The notes under the pieces were generated by a model. The model was not told the DNA's origin. It saw only the letters and a program-made list of their open reading frames with translations, and made no database searches. Positions 7,068 to 14,365 of a stretch of DNA of 40,510 nt are shown here, piece by piece. This DNA comes from an uncultured Aquimarina sp. (GTDB lineage Bacteria > Bacteroidota > Bacteroidia > Flavobacteriales > Flavobacteriaceae): positions 1-40,510 of the forward strand of contig CANLYR010000041.1 of NCBI GenBank assembly GCA_947495425.1, written 5' to 3'. The translations under genes and the position numbers were made by a program. Position 1 is the first letter of the stretch; each line of letters opens with the position of its first letter.

Positions 7068-7496
7068 ATGAAAAAAAGTTTGATTTTTTGTGTATGTTTA
7101 CTACTGTTGGGATCGTGTAAAACTAAAGAGAATTCTAAAAGTAATGGTTCAGATGAAAACTTCACAAATAATAATAAATTAAGAGAGATTCGAGGGAAAG
7201 TAGTTGATGTAAAAGGAAAGAGCATTGCTTTTGTTGCCGTGAAATTGTACTTGGATGAAAATGATTGTATGAATGCATATACTGATGATGAGGGTAATTT
7301 TGACTTCAAAGTAGGAGAATTAAGAATAAAAGATCAGAGTCATTTTGAAGCCGTTTATAAAGGATATGCTATAAACTTTTTGTCCTTGAGGAATTTTGAG
7401 GAGAATAAACCAATTGTGCTTAGTAAAAAAGGAGAATTAGTTTCTGTAACTGATTATCGTGTTTTTTATGAATCTATAAAAAGTTGTTCAAGATAA
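7068..7496 (+). CDS. Small lipoprotein with a carboxypeptidase-regulatory-like domain
   Basis: A 142-residue protein with a lipoprotein signal (LLLLGSC, Cys17) and a polar Asn/Ser-rich linker to about residue 37. The segment REIRGKVVDVKGKSIAFVAV, followed by AYTDDEGNFDFKV, fits a CarboxypepD_reg-like beta-sandwich, a domain common in Bacteroidota outer-membrane and surface proteins. The tail YRVFYESIKSC is not recognisable. It is a single gene on the plus strand, divergent from the crt operon and followed by minus-strand tRNAs. The function is unknown, and the domain call rests on the G-x-V-x-D pattern. Confidence 0.75.
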   Translation: MKKSLIFCVCLLLLGSCKTKENSKSNGSDENFTNNNKLREIRGKVVDVKGKSIAFVAVKLYLDENDCMNAYTDDEGNFDFKVGELRIKDQSHFEAVYKGYAINFLSLRNFEENKPIVLSKKGELVSVTDYRVFYESIKSCSR

Positions 7497-7514
7497 ATAA
7501 CTAACCTTGAGTAG

Positions 7515-7598
7515 TGCCCAGAGCGGGAGTCGAACCCGCACACCCTAATGGATACATGGCCCTCAACCATGCCTGTCTACCAATTCCAGCACCTGGGC
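7515..7598 (-). tRNA. tRNA-Leu (anticodon GAG)
   Basis: The minus strand folds as a class II tRNA: acceptor GCCCAGG with TCTGGGC, anticodon stem CATGG/CCATG with loop TTGAGGG (anticodon GAG), a long variable arm, and a T arm GCGGG-TTCGACT-CCCGC. The discriminator base is A at 7515. CCA is not encoded. Confidence 0.95.
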
Positions 7599-7631
7599 AA
7601 TATATGGTCTTACAATATACCATAAAACTAA

Positions 7632-7660
7632 AAAAGTACCGTAAAGATTACGATACTTTT
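7632..7660 (-). terminator. Hairpin between tRNA-Lys and tRNA-Leu genes
   Basis: AAAAGTA (7632-7638) pairs with TACTTTT (7654-7660), with an inner CGTA/TACG stem and a 5-base loop. Read on the minus strand it is followed by a T run, so it may end the tRNA-Lys transcript. It also carries a T run on the plus side. Confidence 0.5.
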
Positions 7661-7677
7661 GTGACCGGGCTGGGGCT
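7657..7677 (-). pseudogene. tRNA-Lys 3'-end fragment (first copy)
   Basis: These 21 bases are identical to 7764-7784 and 8012-8032, which hold the 3' end of the two intact tRNA-Lys genes plus 5 flanking bases. Identity covers the discriminator, the acceptor 3' strand, the T stem and three T-loop bases, then breaks off into unrelated sequence. A degenerate second copy lies at 7911-7926. Confidence 0.8.
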
Positions 7678-8013
7678 TCCTTCGACTTGGCTCAGGACGT
7701 GCTTCTCGCCGTTATCACTTTAGTCAATTAAACAAATAACGAGTATATTTAACCAGTATTCGTTTTTGTGACCGGGCTGGGGCTCGAACCCAGGACCCTC
7801 TCCTTAAAAGGGAGATGCTCTACCAACTGAGCTACCAGGTCATTGATAACATTCTATTGTCAAATTATTTTTAAGATCTTAATAAATAATACATTAAATA
7901 TTATCTATTCGCAACAGGCTGAGGCTTCCTTCGACTTGGCTCAGGACATGCTTCTCGCCATTATCACTTTAGTCAATTCAACAAATAACAAGCGTATTCA
8001 ACCAGTATTCGTT
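7673..8013. repeat. Duplicated ~90-bp spacer (7673-7767 and 7922-8015) tied to tRNA-Lys
   Basis: The two segments differ at only a few positions. Both begin with ggcttccttcgacttggctc and end in aaccagtattcgtttt next to a full tRNA-Lys. The CTTCGACTTGGCTCAG core resembles short dispersed repeats common in Bacteroidota intergenic DNA. The whole unit (fragment, spacer, tRNA) is about 180 bp and occurs twice in tandem. Confidence 0.75.
7769..7841 (-). tRNA. tRNA-Lys (anticodon TTT), copy 1
   Basis: A 73-base tRNA on the minus strand: acceptor GACCTGG with CCCGGTC, D arm GCTC...GAGC, anticodon stem TCTCC/GGAGA with loop CTTTTAA (anticodon TTT), T arm CTGGG-TTCGAGC-CCCAG, discriminator A. CCA is not encoded. 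The sequence is identical to the copy at 8017-8089. Confidence 0.96.
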
Positions 8014-8016
8014 TTG

Positions 8017-8089
8017 TGACCGGGCTGGGGCTCGAACCCAGGACCCTCTCCTTAAAAGGGAGATGCTCTACCAACTGAGCTACCAGGTC
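8017..8089 (-). tRNA. tRNA-Lys (anticodon TTT), copy 2
   Basis: Identical in mature sequence to the copy at 7769-7841, with the same 5-base ttttg flank on its 3' side. It is the upstream member of the minus-strand pair. Confidence 0.96.
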
Positions 8090-8221
8090 TTGCATTTTTT
8101 TCCTTGAATGCGGGTGCAAATATACTATCATTAATTTATTTTTCAAGAAGAATTTGATATAAATTTGTGTTTTATTTAAAATGATATTTTTTTTGAGTAC
8201 TATCTGTTTAATTTTGAACGT

Positions 8222-8752
8222 ATGAATATAGTTTTAATGGGATATATGGGGAGCGGAAAATCCTTGATAGGCAGAAGTTTATCTAAGGTGATAACATTCG
8301 AATATCAGGATTTGGATGATTATATAGTAAATCAGGAAAAAAAATCAATTACTGAAATTTTTAGGGAAAAAGGAGAACTTTATTTTAGAAAAAAGGAAAC
8401 CTTATATCTCAATGAAATTTTGAACACTTATAACAATAGTATTATTTCATTAGGAGGCGGTACTCCTTGTTTCTCTGGGAATCTCGAGATCATAAATAAC
8501 AATAAATCTGCGAAAAGCGTATATCTCCAAACATCTCTTGATGAATTAACAAAAAGACTCTTTGTAGAAAAAAGTAAACGCCCTTTGATATCGCATATTT
8601 CCACACCAGAAGATTTAAAGGATTTTATTCGAAAGCATTTATTTGAAAGATCATTCTATTACAACCAGTCAGATTATAAAGTAAGTACAGATCAGAAAGA
8701 TGTTGATACAATAAACGAAGAAATTATTGCTTTACTCGATAATCCTGCCTAA
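8222..8752 (+). CDS. aroK: Shikimate kinase
   Basis: A 176-residue kinase that phosphorylates shikimate with ATP in aromatic amino acid synthesis. The Walker A loop is GYMGSGKS (7-14). Shikimate-site residues are visible: the D-x-D pair in QDLDD (~30-33), the R of LYFRKKE and GGGTP. The lid and adenine region are around KSKRPLI. Length is normal. TAATTTTG (8209-8216) matches a -7 element only 6 bp before the ATG, which would give an almost leaderless transcript; I am not sure it is used. Two terminator-like hairpins follow. Confidence 0.93.
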   Translation: MNIVLMGYMGSGKSLIGRSLSKVITFEYQDLDDYIVNQEKKSITEIFREKGELYFRKKETLYLNEILNTYNNSIISLGGGTPCFSGNLEIINNNKSAKSVYLQTSLDELTKRLFVEKSKRPLISHISTPEDLKDFIRKHLFERSFYYNQSDYKVSTDQKDVDTINEEIIALLDNPA

Positions 8753-8779
8753 GGCAAACACAGCTAGATTTGAATACTC

Positions 8780-8848
8780 TAAGGTTTGCCTCAAAACCTT
8801 AAGTCCTTTTCTTTTAGAATACCTCTTGAGTTTGTTCAGAGGTTTTTT
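8780..8848 (+). terminator. Two successive hairpins after aroK
   Basis: The first is TAAGGTTT (8780-8787) with AAACCTTA (8794-8801), followed by a T-rich stretch. The second is ACCTCT (8821-8826) with AGAGGT (8838-8843), followed by TTTTT. They end the aroK transcript opposite the convergent phosphoribosyltransferase gene. Confidence 0.65.
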
Positions 8849-8849
8849 A

Positions 8850-9350
8850 CTACTTTAAGATAGCAAAATCTTTATCGCCAAATTTTACTTCTACGTGCTC
8901 ATGCAGGGATGTAGATAATGAAATGCCTTTGAAATCAGCTTTAATTGGAAATTTTTTGTGATTTCGATTTACCAGAATAGCAGTTTTAAATCGAATAAGG
9001 GGAACATTCAAAAAATGATTCACACCATAGATCAGTGCAGTTCCAGAATTAAGAACATCATCTGCAAGGATAAGAGATTTGTTTTCATATTCTGATGCTT
9101 TTATAGAAGTAGTCACAGTATTTTGAGGTGACTTTTTATCCATTGTTACTTCACAGAGTGTGATTTTAATATCAGAAATGTTTTCTAAAATTGTTTTGAG
9201 TCGTTGTGCAAAAACGTACCCATTTACAGATATTCCTGCAACCACAATTTCTTTTTCATTAACGTTAGTTTCATAAATCTGATATGCAATACGCCTTATC
9301 TTATGCTGTATTTGCTCGTGTGAGAGAATTATGTTAGGATCAGTATGCAT
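8850..9350 (-). CDS. Phosphoribosyltransferase-family protein (PyrR-like)
   Basis: A 166-residue protein with the type I phosphoribosyltransferase fold. The PRPP-binding loop is LILADDVLNSGTAL (~91-104), and an early loop EIVVAGISVNGYVFA resembles the PPi loop region. The order and size recall PyrR/uracil-type enzymes, but the substrate cannot be read from sequence, and the C-terminal half (ADFKGISLSTSLHEHVEVKFG) resembles that of PyrR only loosely. It is convergent with aroK. A possible -7 element TATATTTG lies on the minus strand at 9466-9459. Confidence 0.75.
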   Translation of the reverse strand: MHTDPNIILSHEQIQHKIRRIAYQIYETNVNEKEIVVAGISVNGYVFAQRLKTILENISDIKITLCEVTMDKKSPQNTVTTSIKASEYENKSLILADDVLNSGTALIYGVNHFLNVPLIRFKTAILVNRNHKKFPIKADFKGISLSTSLHEHVEVKFGDKDFAILK

Positions 9351-9458
9351 GTTTTAATTTTCAGTGGGTGTTACAATGAGCACAATTACTTTATTTCTGT
9401 GACTAGAATTTACATGAATAAAGACTATAGTATTAACACCGTGCGATTATTGATTTTC

Positions 9459-9466
9459 AAATATAA
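9459..9466 (-). promoter_or_regulatory. Possible -7 element for the phosphoribosyltransferase gene
   Basis: TATATTTG on the minus strand matches TAnnTTTG, ~110 bp upstream of the start at 9350. No TTG sits at the right distance. Confidence 0.3.
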
Positions 9467-9633
9467 AAAACAGTTTACTATTAGCGCATAACCTAACCGA
9501 ATTATAATAGTTTAATAATGTGTTTTACGTGTATATTTTGACCATAATAGCTAACTACCGTATTTTATTTGCTCAGAAGGAAGTAGTTTTCCTATGTGTT
9601 GTTATTGAATACAAAAACTAGAATCGCTTCCTT

Positions 9634-10026
9634 TTATTCTTCTTCATTATCATCCTTAGTTGTGTCATCATACCAATCGTCTATATCTCTTCGGTCTTTT
9701 TTTGTTGGTCTTCCGGTGCCTTTTTTTCGATAATAGTCTTTAGAATATTTTAAAAGATCTAATTTTTGCAACGATTCTTTTGGAGTAATGTCTTTACGAT
9801 ATATATCAACGAGTTTTGCACCAATGCGACTATCAGGCGTGTCTAATATTTGAAGTTCATAATTAATTTGGTTTTTACGAATAGTAATTTTATCCATTGG
9901 ATATACTTCTCTAGAAGGTTTTATAAGGTCTCCATTTACACGAACCTTACCTTCTTTACAAGCTTTTGTGGCTATACTTCTTGTCTTGAAGTATCTAATG
10001 CACCATAAATATTTATCAACTCGCAT
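9634..10026 (-). CDS. RNA-binding S4-domain protein (Hsp15/HslR-like)
   Basis: 130 residues. The N-terminal S4 domain (MRVDKYLWCIRYFKTRSIAT, then KEGKVRVNG) is that of Hsp15, which in E. coli binds 50S subunits carrying stalled nascent chains. The C-terminus (YYRKKGTGRPTKKDRRDIDD) is basic then very acidic, as usual in the family. Length matches Hsp15 (~130). It is divergent from the FKBP-like lipoprotein; TACTTTTG on the minus strand (10076-10069) is a good -7 match 43 bp upstream. Confidence 0.85.
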   Translation of the reverse strand: MRVDKYLWCIRYFKTRSIATKACKEGKVRVNGDLIKPSREVYPMDKITIRKNQINYELQILDTPDSRIGAKLVDIYRKDITPKESLQKLDLLKYSKDYYRKKGTGRPTKKDRRDIDDWYDDTTKDDNEEE

Positions 10027-10068
10027 AGAAAATGATTAAATGCGTTTTTATATCATAAAATTGTGAAA

Positions 10069-10076
10069 CAAAAGTA
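10069..10076 (-). promoter_or_regulatory. -7 element for the Hsp15-like gene
   Basis: TACTTTTG on the minus strand is an exact TAnnTTTG match, 43 bp before the ATG at 10026. It lies in the divergent intergenic region. Confidence 0.45.
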
Positions 10077-10116
10077 CAAGAAAATTGTATCTTGCGCCTT
10101 TAAAAAAGTAATTAGA

Positions 10117-11100
10117 ATGAATGTATTAAAATATAGTTGTGCCATAGTATTTTCTCTGGTCGCTTTATATGCTTGTAATAATGATGATGATAGATCAGGT
10201 GCAATAGCTGTTCCGCCAAGAGATAGAGGAGAGCAGCAGGTAACTGATGATGCTCAGTTACAAGAGTACCTTAAGACTCATTTTTATTCACCTGTTGATG
10301 TAGATTTAAACGGTGATGGAGTTATTGATTATCAAACTGCAACATTAGATTCACTAACTGCTACTGATGGCAGCCAGGTTTCTTTAATGGATTCTGGATT
10401 ATTAACGACCAAAGAAATCACCAGAGAAGATGTAAAATATAATTTATATATACTCAACTTAGCTCAGGGTGAAGTAGCAGAACGTAAACCTACTTTTGCA
10501 GATTCAACTTTGGTGACCTACAGAGGAGAGTTGTTATATGAAAATGAAGACAAGATTAAGATTTTTGATAGCTCAGTGACTCCGGTTTGGTTTGATTTGG
10601 TTAATAATTTAGTTGGTTTTAGAGAGTCATTACTTGATTTTGGTATTGCTTCTAGTATTGAAGAAAATACAGATGGTACTTTTACAGCAAGTGGCTTTGG
10701 TCATTTGATTGTTTTTATGCCGTCTGGTCTTGCCTATTTTAATTCGCCTCCGGATAGAAGTATAATCTCACCATATGATCCATTAATATTTAATGTTCAG
10801 TTGTATAGTGTTAACGAAGCAGATCATGATAGAGATGGAATACCTTCTTATTTAGAAGACTTAGATGAAGATGGTATAGTCTCAGATCTTGGTGATGATA
10901 CCGATGAAGATTTAAACCCTAATTATTCTGATGCCGATGATGATAATGATGGAACGCTAACGAGAGACGAGATTACATTAGTAGCTGGTGCAAAGGATGA
11001 TGGTATAGTGACATTAGGTGAAATTATATTCTACGACGATGATAAAGATGGCATACTAAATCATCTCGACCCTGATGATAGAGATTCAAAAAACGAATAA
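10117..11100 (+). CDS. FKBP-like lipoprotein with Asp-rich calcium-binding-type tail
   Basis: 327 residues from ATG 10117; an upstream GTG at 10063 would precede the signal peptide with an unlikely extension. The lipoprotein signal ends LYAC (Cys20) and is followed by NNDDD, suggesting surface export. Residues ~110-235 resemble an FKBP-type peptidyl-prolyl isomerase (VTYRGELL...FDSS...VGFRESL...GHLIVFMPSGLAYFN...PLIFNVQL). Residues ~240-327 hold repeated D-x-D-x-D-G motifs (DHDRDGIPSY, DLDEDGI, DADDDNDG, DDDKDGI) like thrombospondin type 3 or EF-hand loops. Isomerase activity is not certain. A strong terminator follows. Confidence 0.82.
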   Translation: MNVLKYSCAIVFSLVALYACNNDDDRSGAIAVPPRDRGEQQVTDDAQLQEYLKTHFYSPVDVDLNGDGVIDYQTATLDSLTATDGSQVSLMDSGLLTTKEITREDVKYNLYILNLAQGEVAERKPTFADSTLVTYRGELLYENEDKIKIFDSSVTPVWFDLVNNLVGFRESLLDFGIASSIEENTDGTFTASGFGHLIVFMPSGLAYFNSPPDRSIISPYDPLIFNVQLYSVNEADHDRDGIPSYLEDLDEDGIVSDLGDDTDEDLNPNYSDADDDNDGTLTRDEITLVAGAKDDGIVTLGEIIFYDDDKDGILNHLDPDDRDSKNE

Positions 11101-11102
11101 CG

Positions 11103-11132
11103 AATAACTCCGGCAACTGCCGGAGTTATTTA
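11103..11132 (+). terminator. Strong terminator after the FKBP-like lipoprotein
   Basis: AATAACTCCGGCA (11103-11115) and TGCCGGAGTTATT (11118-11130) are perfect inverted copies with almost no spacer; the stem starts 2 bases after the stop codon. Confidence 0.8.
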
Positions 11133-11182
11133 GTTTATAAGTGACCTGTACTAAATAGTTGGTTGGACTCGTCACAAAACAG

Positions 11183-11214
11183 AAAAGCCTCTTAAGTAAC
11201 TGTAAGAGGCTTTT
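11183..11214 (-). terminator. Bidirectional terminator between convergent genes
   Basis: AAAAGCCTCTTA (11183-11194) and TAAGAGGCTTTT (11203-11214) form a 12-bp stem with T-rich ends on both strands. It most likely ends the minus-strand transketolase operon. Confidence 0.75.
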
Positions 11215-11236
11215 ATTATGAAGTAAAAAGGTTACT

Positions 11237-12190
11237 TTACTTTCGTTTTATAACATTTTGAACAGCATTGATAATAGCTTCAGCATTTAAGCCGTATTTT
11301 TCCATTAACTGCTCAGGTGTTCCACTTTCACCAAAGGTATCTTTGGTTGCAATAAATTCTTGTGGCACCGGATGGTTTTGTGCTAAAACTCTAGAAACAC
11401 TTTCTCCTAGACCTCCCAAAAAATTATGCTCTTCTGCAGTAATGATACACCCTGTTTTCTTTACAGAATTTAAGATGGCTTCGTTATCAAGGGGTTTTAT
11501 CGTGTGAATATTAATAACCTCTGCACTTATGCCATTTTCATGTAGCGCTTCAGCAGCTCGTAATGCTTCCCATACCAAATGACCGGTAGCTACAATAGTT
11601 ACATCAGTACCTTCTTGTAAATGCAAAGCTTTACCAATTTCAAATTTCTGATCTTCCGCAGTAAAATTGGCAACTTTTGGTCTTCCAAATCTTAGATAAA
11701 CAGGACCGTGATGCTCAGCAATTGCTATTGTTGCTGCTTTGGTTTGATTATAGTCGCATGTATTGATTATCGTCATTCCTGGTAGCATCTTCATGAGACC
11801 AATATCTTCAAGGATTTGATGTGTTGCGCCATCTTCACCAAGCGTTAGTCCGGCATGAGAGGCACAAATTTTTACATTTTTATCACTATAAGCAATAGAT
11901 TGGCGGATTTGATCATAGACTCGTCCTGTAGAAAAGTTAGCAAATGTACCTGTAAACGGGATTTTGCCTCCTATGGTTAATCCAGCTGCAATACCCATCA
12001 TATTAGCTTCAGCAATACCAATTTGAAAGAATCGTTCTGGGTGATTAGCGATAAAAGCATCCATTTTTAAGGATCCTATCAAATCAGCACATAATGCTAC
12101 AACATTTTCATTTGTTTTCCCAAGCGCTTCTAAGCCAGCTCCAAAACCTGAACGCGTATCCTTTTTTCCTGTATCTGTATATTTTTTCAT
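11237..12190 (-). CDS. Transketolase, C-terminal subunit
   Basis: A 317-residue protein covering the pyrimidine-binding and C-terminal domains of transketolase. The segment IGIAEANMMGIAAGL contains the glutamate that activates thiamine diphosphate. The region GLTLGEDGATHQILEDI and the C-terminal EEHNFLGGLGESV are typical. It needs the N-terminal subunit encoded immediately upstream (21-bp gap) to make an active enzyme for the non-oxidative pentose phosphate pathway. The two-gene form is usual in Bacteroidota. Confidence 0.92.
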   Translation of the reverse strand: MKKYTDTGKKDTRSGFGAGLEALGKTNENVVALCADLIGSLKMDAFIANHPERFFQIGIAEANMMGIAAGLTIGGKIPFTGTFANFSTGRVYDQIRQSIAYSDKNVKICASHAGLTLGEDGATHQILEDIGLMKMLPGMTIINTCDYNQTKAATIAIAEHHGPVYLRFGRPKVANFTAEDQKFEIGKALHLQEGTDVTIVATGHLVWEALRAAEALHENGISAEVINIHTIKPLDNEAILNSVKKTGCIITAEEHNFLGGLGESVSRVLAQNHPVPQEFIATKDTFGESGTPEQLMEKYGLNAEAIINAVQNVIKRK

Positions 12191-12211
12191 ATTCTTTTTA
12201 GTTTGGATAAA

Positions 12212-13057
12212 TTAATAATCTCCAAGAGTTTCAGGATTCTGAGCTAAACCTATTTTTAATTGCTCATCATTAGGAGCTTTACCATGCCAAGCATGCGTAT
12301 GCATCATAAAATCTACTCCATGCCCCATAATGGTATGCATAAGCACACATACAGGTTTACCTTTCCCGGTTCGGCTTTTTGCTTCAGTAAGTCCTTCAAT
12401 GATTGCAGAAATAGTATTTCCTTCTTTAATTTCCATAACATCCCAACCAAACGCTTCGAATTTTGCTTTTAGGCTACCCATGGGTAATACATCATCGGTA
12501 GCACCATCAATTTGTTGACCATTAAGATCTATTGTCGCAATAAGGTTATCTACTTTTTTACCAGCAGCATACATGATAGCTTCCCAGTTTTGCCCTTCTT
12601 GTAATTCTCCATCCCCATGAAGACTAAATACAAGATGTTCATCATTGTTTAGCTTTTTTGCTTGGGCGGCTCCGATAGCGACAGACATTCCTTGTCCTAA
12701 GGATCCAGAGGCTATACGTACTCCTGGTAATCCCTCATGAGTTGTAGGATGTCCTTGCAGTCTACTGTTGATTAGCCTAAAGGTGTTTAACTCTTCCACA
12801 GGAAAATATCCACTTCTCGCTAATACACTGTAATAAACGGGTGAGATATGACCATTAGAGAGGAAAAAAAGATCCTCTTCAATTCCATCCATATCAAAAT
12901 CATCTTTTCTTTGCATGATCTCTTGATATAAAGCGACAAAAAATTCTGTACAGCCCAGAGAACCACCGGGATGTCCTGAGTTTACTTTGTGCACTTGGCG
13001 TAGAATATCTCTACGAACCTGTGTTGCAAAATCTTCTAATTGTTTTGTTTTTGGCAT
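12212..13057 (-). CDS. Transketolase, N-terminal subunit
   Basis: 281 residues from ATG 13057 (MPKTKQLEDFATQVRRD); a longer reading to 13189 adds 44 residues that lack family similarity and run through the promoter. It holds the diphosphate-binding part of thiamine diphosphate: HGDGELQEGQNWEA with the later DLN, plus the HPGGSLG loop near residue 25. It forms the catalytic pair with the gene downstream. Confidence 0.93.
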   Translation of the reverse strand: MPKTKQLEDFATQVRRDILRQVHKVNSGHPGGSLGCTEFFVALYQEIMQRKDDFDMDGIEEDLFFLSNGHISPVYYSVLARSGYFPVEELNTFRLINSRLQGHPTTHEGLPGVRIASGSLGQGMSVAIGAAQAKKLNNDEHLVFSLHGDGELQEGQNWEAIMYAAGKKVDNLIATIDLNGQQIDGATDDVLPMGSLKAKFEAFGWDVMEIKEGNTISAIIEGLTEAKSRTGKGKPVCVLMHTIMGHGVDFMMHTHAWHGKAPNDEQLKIGLAQNPETLGDY

Positions 13058-13087
13058 TATGATGCTGATTTCTTGATAATAAAGATC

Positions 13088-13117
13088 CAAAAATACAGGT
13101 TTTGTATACGGTGGCAA
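13088..13117 (-). promoter_or_regulatory. Bacteroidota-type promoter of the transketolase operon
   Basis: On the minus strand TTG (13117-13115), a 19-bp spacer and TATTTTTG (13095-13088) match the consensus exactly, 30 bp before ATG 13057. This supports the shorter start. Confidence 0.7.
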
Positions 13118-13205
13118 AATGTATATGTAGCTTTTAATTAAGAAAGGATTGTTAATAACAAAAAGTTTCTGAAAACCTAAGTTTATCAATGTAATTTTAG
13201 TTAGT

Positions 13206-13213
13206 TATCTTTG
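13206..13213 (+). promoter_or_regulatory. -7 element for tgt
   Basis: TATCTTTG is an exact TAnnTTTG match 20 bp before the tgt ATG. The -33 element is unclear. Confidence 0.5.
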
Positions 13214-13233
13214 CGCACTATCAAAAAGAACAT

Positions 13234-14364
13234 ATGGAATTTGACCTTTTGTCTAAAGATATTCAAAGTAAAGCAAGAGCCGGAAAAATAACTACAGATC
13301 ACGGTGTTATAGAAACTCCTATTTTTATGCCTGTAGGTACAGTGGCTACTGTAAAAGGGGTACACCAAAGAGAGTTGAAGAATGATATTAACCCTGATAT
13401 TATCTTAGGAAATACATATCATTTGTATTTGAGACCGCAAACTCCAATTTTAGAAAAAGCAGGTGGGTTACATAAATTTATGAACTGGGATCGAAATATT
13501 CTCACAGATAGCGGAGGGTATCAGGTATATTCATTATCGGCAAACCGCAAAATTAAAGAAGAAGGGGTGAAGTTTAAATCACATATAGATGGTTCATATC
13601 ACTTCTTTACACCAGAGAATGTAATGGAAATACAGCGAACTATTGGAGCCGATATTATTATGGCATTTGATGAATGTACTCCTTATCCTTGTGATTATCA
13701 ATATGCAAAACGTAGTATGCATATGACTCATAGATGGTTGGATCGTTGTATGCAACATTTAGAAAAAATACCGGTTAAATATGAGTATGACCAAGCTTTT
13801 TTTCCGATAGTGCAAGGAAGTACGTATAAAGACCTAAGAATGCAATCTGCAGAATATATTGCAAATGCCGGAGCTGTTGGTAATGCAATTGGAGGGTTGT
13901 CTGTGGGAGAACCGGCAGAAGAGATGTATGCAATGACAGAAGTAGTTACTGATATCTTGCCAGAGGATAAACCACGCTATCTGATGGGCGTAGGGACACC
14001 AATTAATATTTTAGAAAATATTGCACTAGGAGTAGATATGTTTGATTGTGTAATGCCAACGCGTAATGGTCGTAATGGGATGTTATTTACTGCCCATGGA
14101 ACAATTAATATTAAAAACAAAAAATGGGAAGATGATTTTTCTCCTATTGATGAAATGGGGATAACTTTTGTAGATACCGAATATTCAAAAGCATATTTAA
14201 AACATCTTTTTACTGTAAATGAAATGCTAGGTAGACAGATTGCCACCATTCATAACTTAGGTTTTTATTTATGGTTGACTAGAGAGGCTAGAAAACATAT
14301 CTTAGCCGGAGATTTTTACTCCTGGAAAAGTATGATGGTTAAACAAATGGATAAAAGATTATAA
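13234..14364 (+). CDS. tgt: Queuine/preQ1 tRNA-ribosyltransferase, without the usual zinc cysteines
   Basis: 376 residues, normal length. It exchanges guanine 34 for a queuosine precursor in tRNAs with GUN anticodons. The catalytic residues are visible: DSGGYQV (D92), GGLSVGEP (221-228), GVGTP (252-256) and FDCVMPTRNGRNG with D271 as the expected nucleophile. In most bacterial Tgts the next region is P-L-D-x-x-C-x-C-x-x-C, binding zinc together with a later His. Here it reads PIDEMGITFVDTEYSKAYLKH (305-324), with no Cys, although H340 in ATIHNL remains. The rest of the sequence is conserved, so the gene looks active. It is followed by the permease gene after 1 bp. Confidence 0.93.
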   Translation: MEFDLLSKDIQSKARAGKITTDHGVIETPIFMPVGTVATVKGVHQRELKNDINPDIILGNTYHLYLRPQTPILEKAGGLHKFMNWDRNILTDSGGYQVYSLSANRKIKEEGVKFKSHIDGSYHFFTPENVMEIQRTIGADIIMAFDECTPYPCDYQYAKRSMHMTHRWLDRCMQHLEKIPVKYEYDQAFFPIVQGSTYKDLRMQSAEYIANAGAVGNAIGGLSVGEPAEEMYAMTEVVTDILPEDKPRYLMGVGTPINILENIALGVDMFDCVMPTRNGRNGMLFTAHGTINIKNKKWEDDFSPIDEMGITFVDTEYSKAYLKHLFTVNEMLGRQIATIHNLGFYLWLTREARKHILAGDFYSWKSMMVKQMDKRL

Positions 14365-14365
14365 A

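Noticed and set aside
7514..7723. Open frame across the tRNA-Leu gene
   Set aside because: It runs through a tRNA on the other strand and through the spacer; not a gene.
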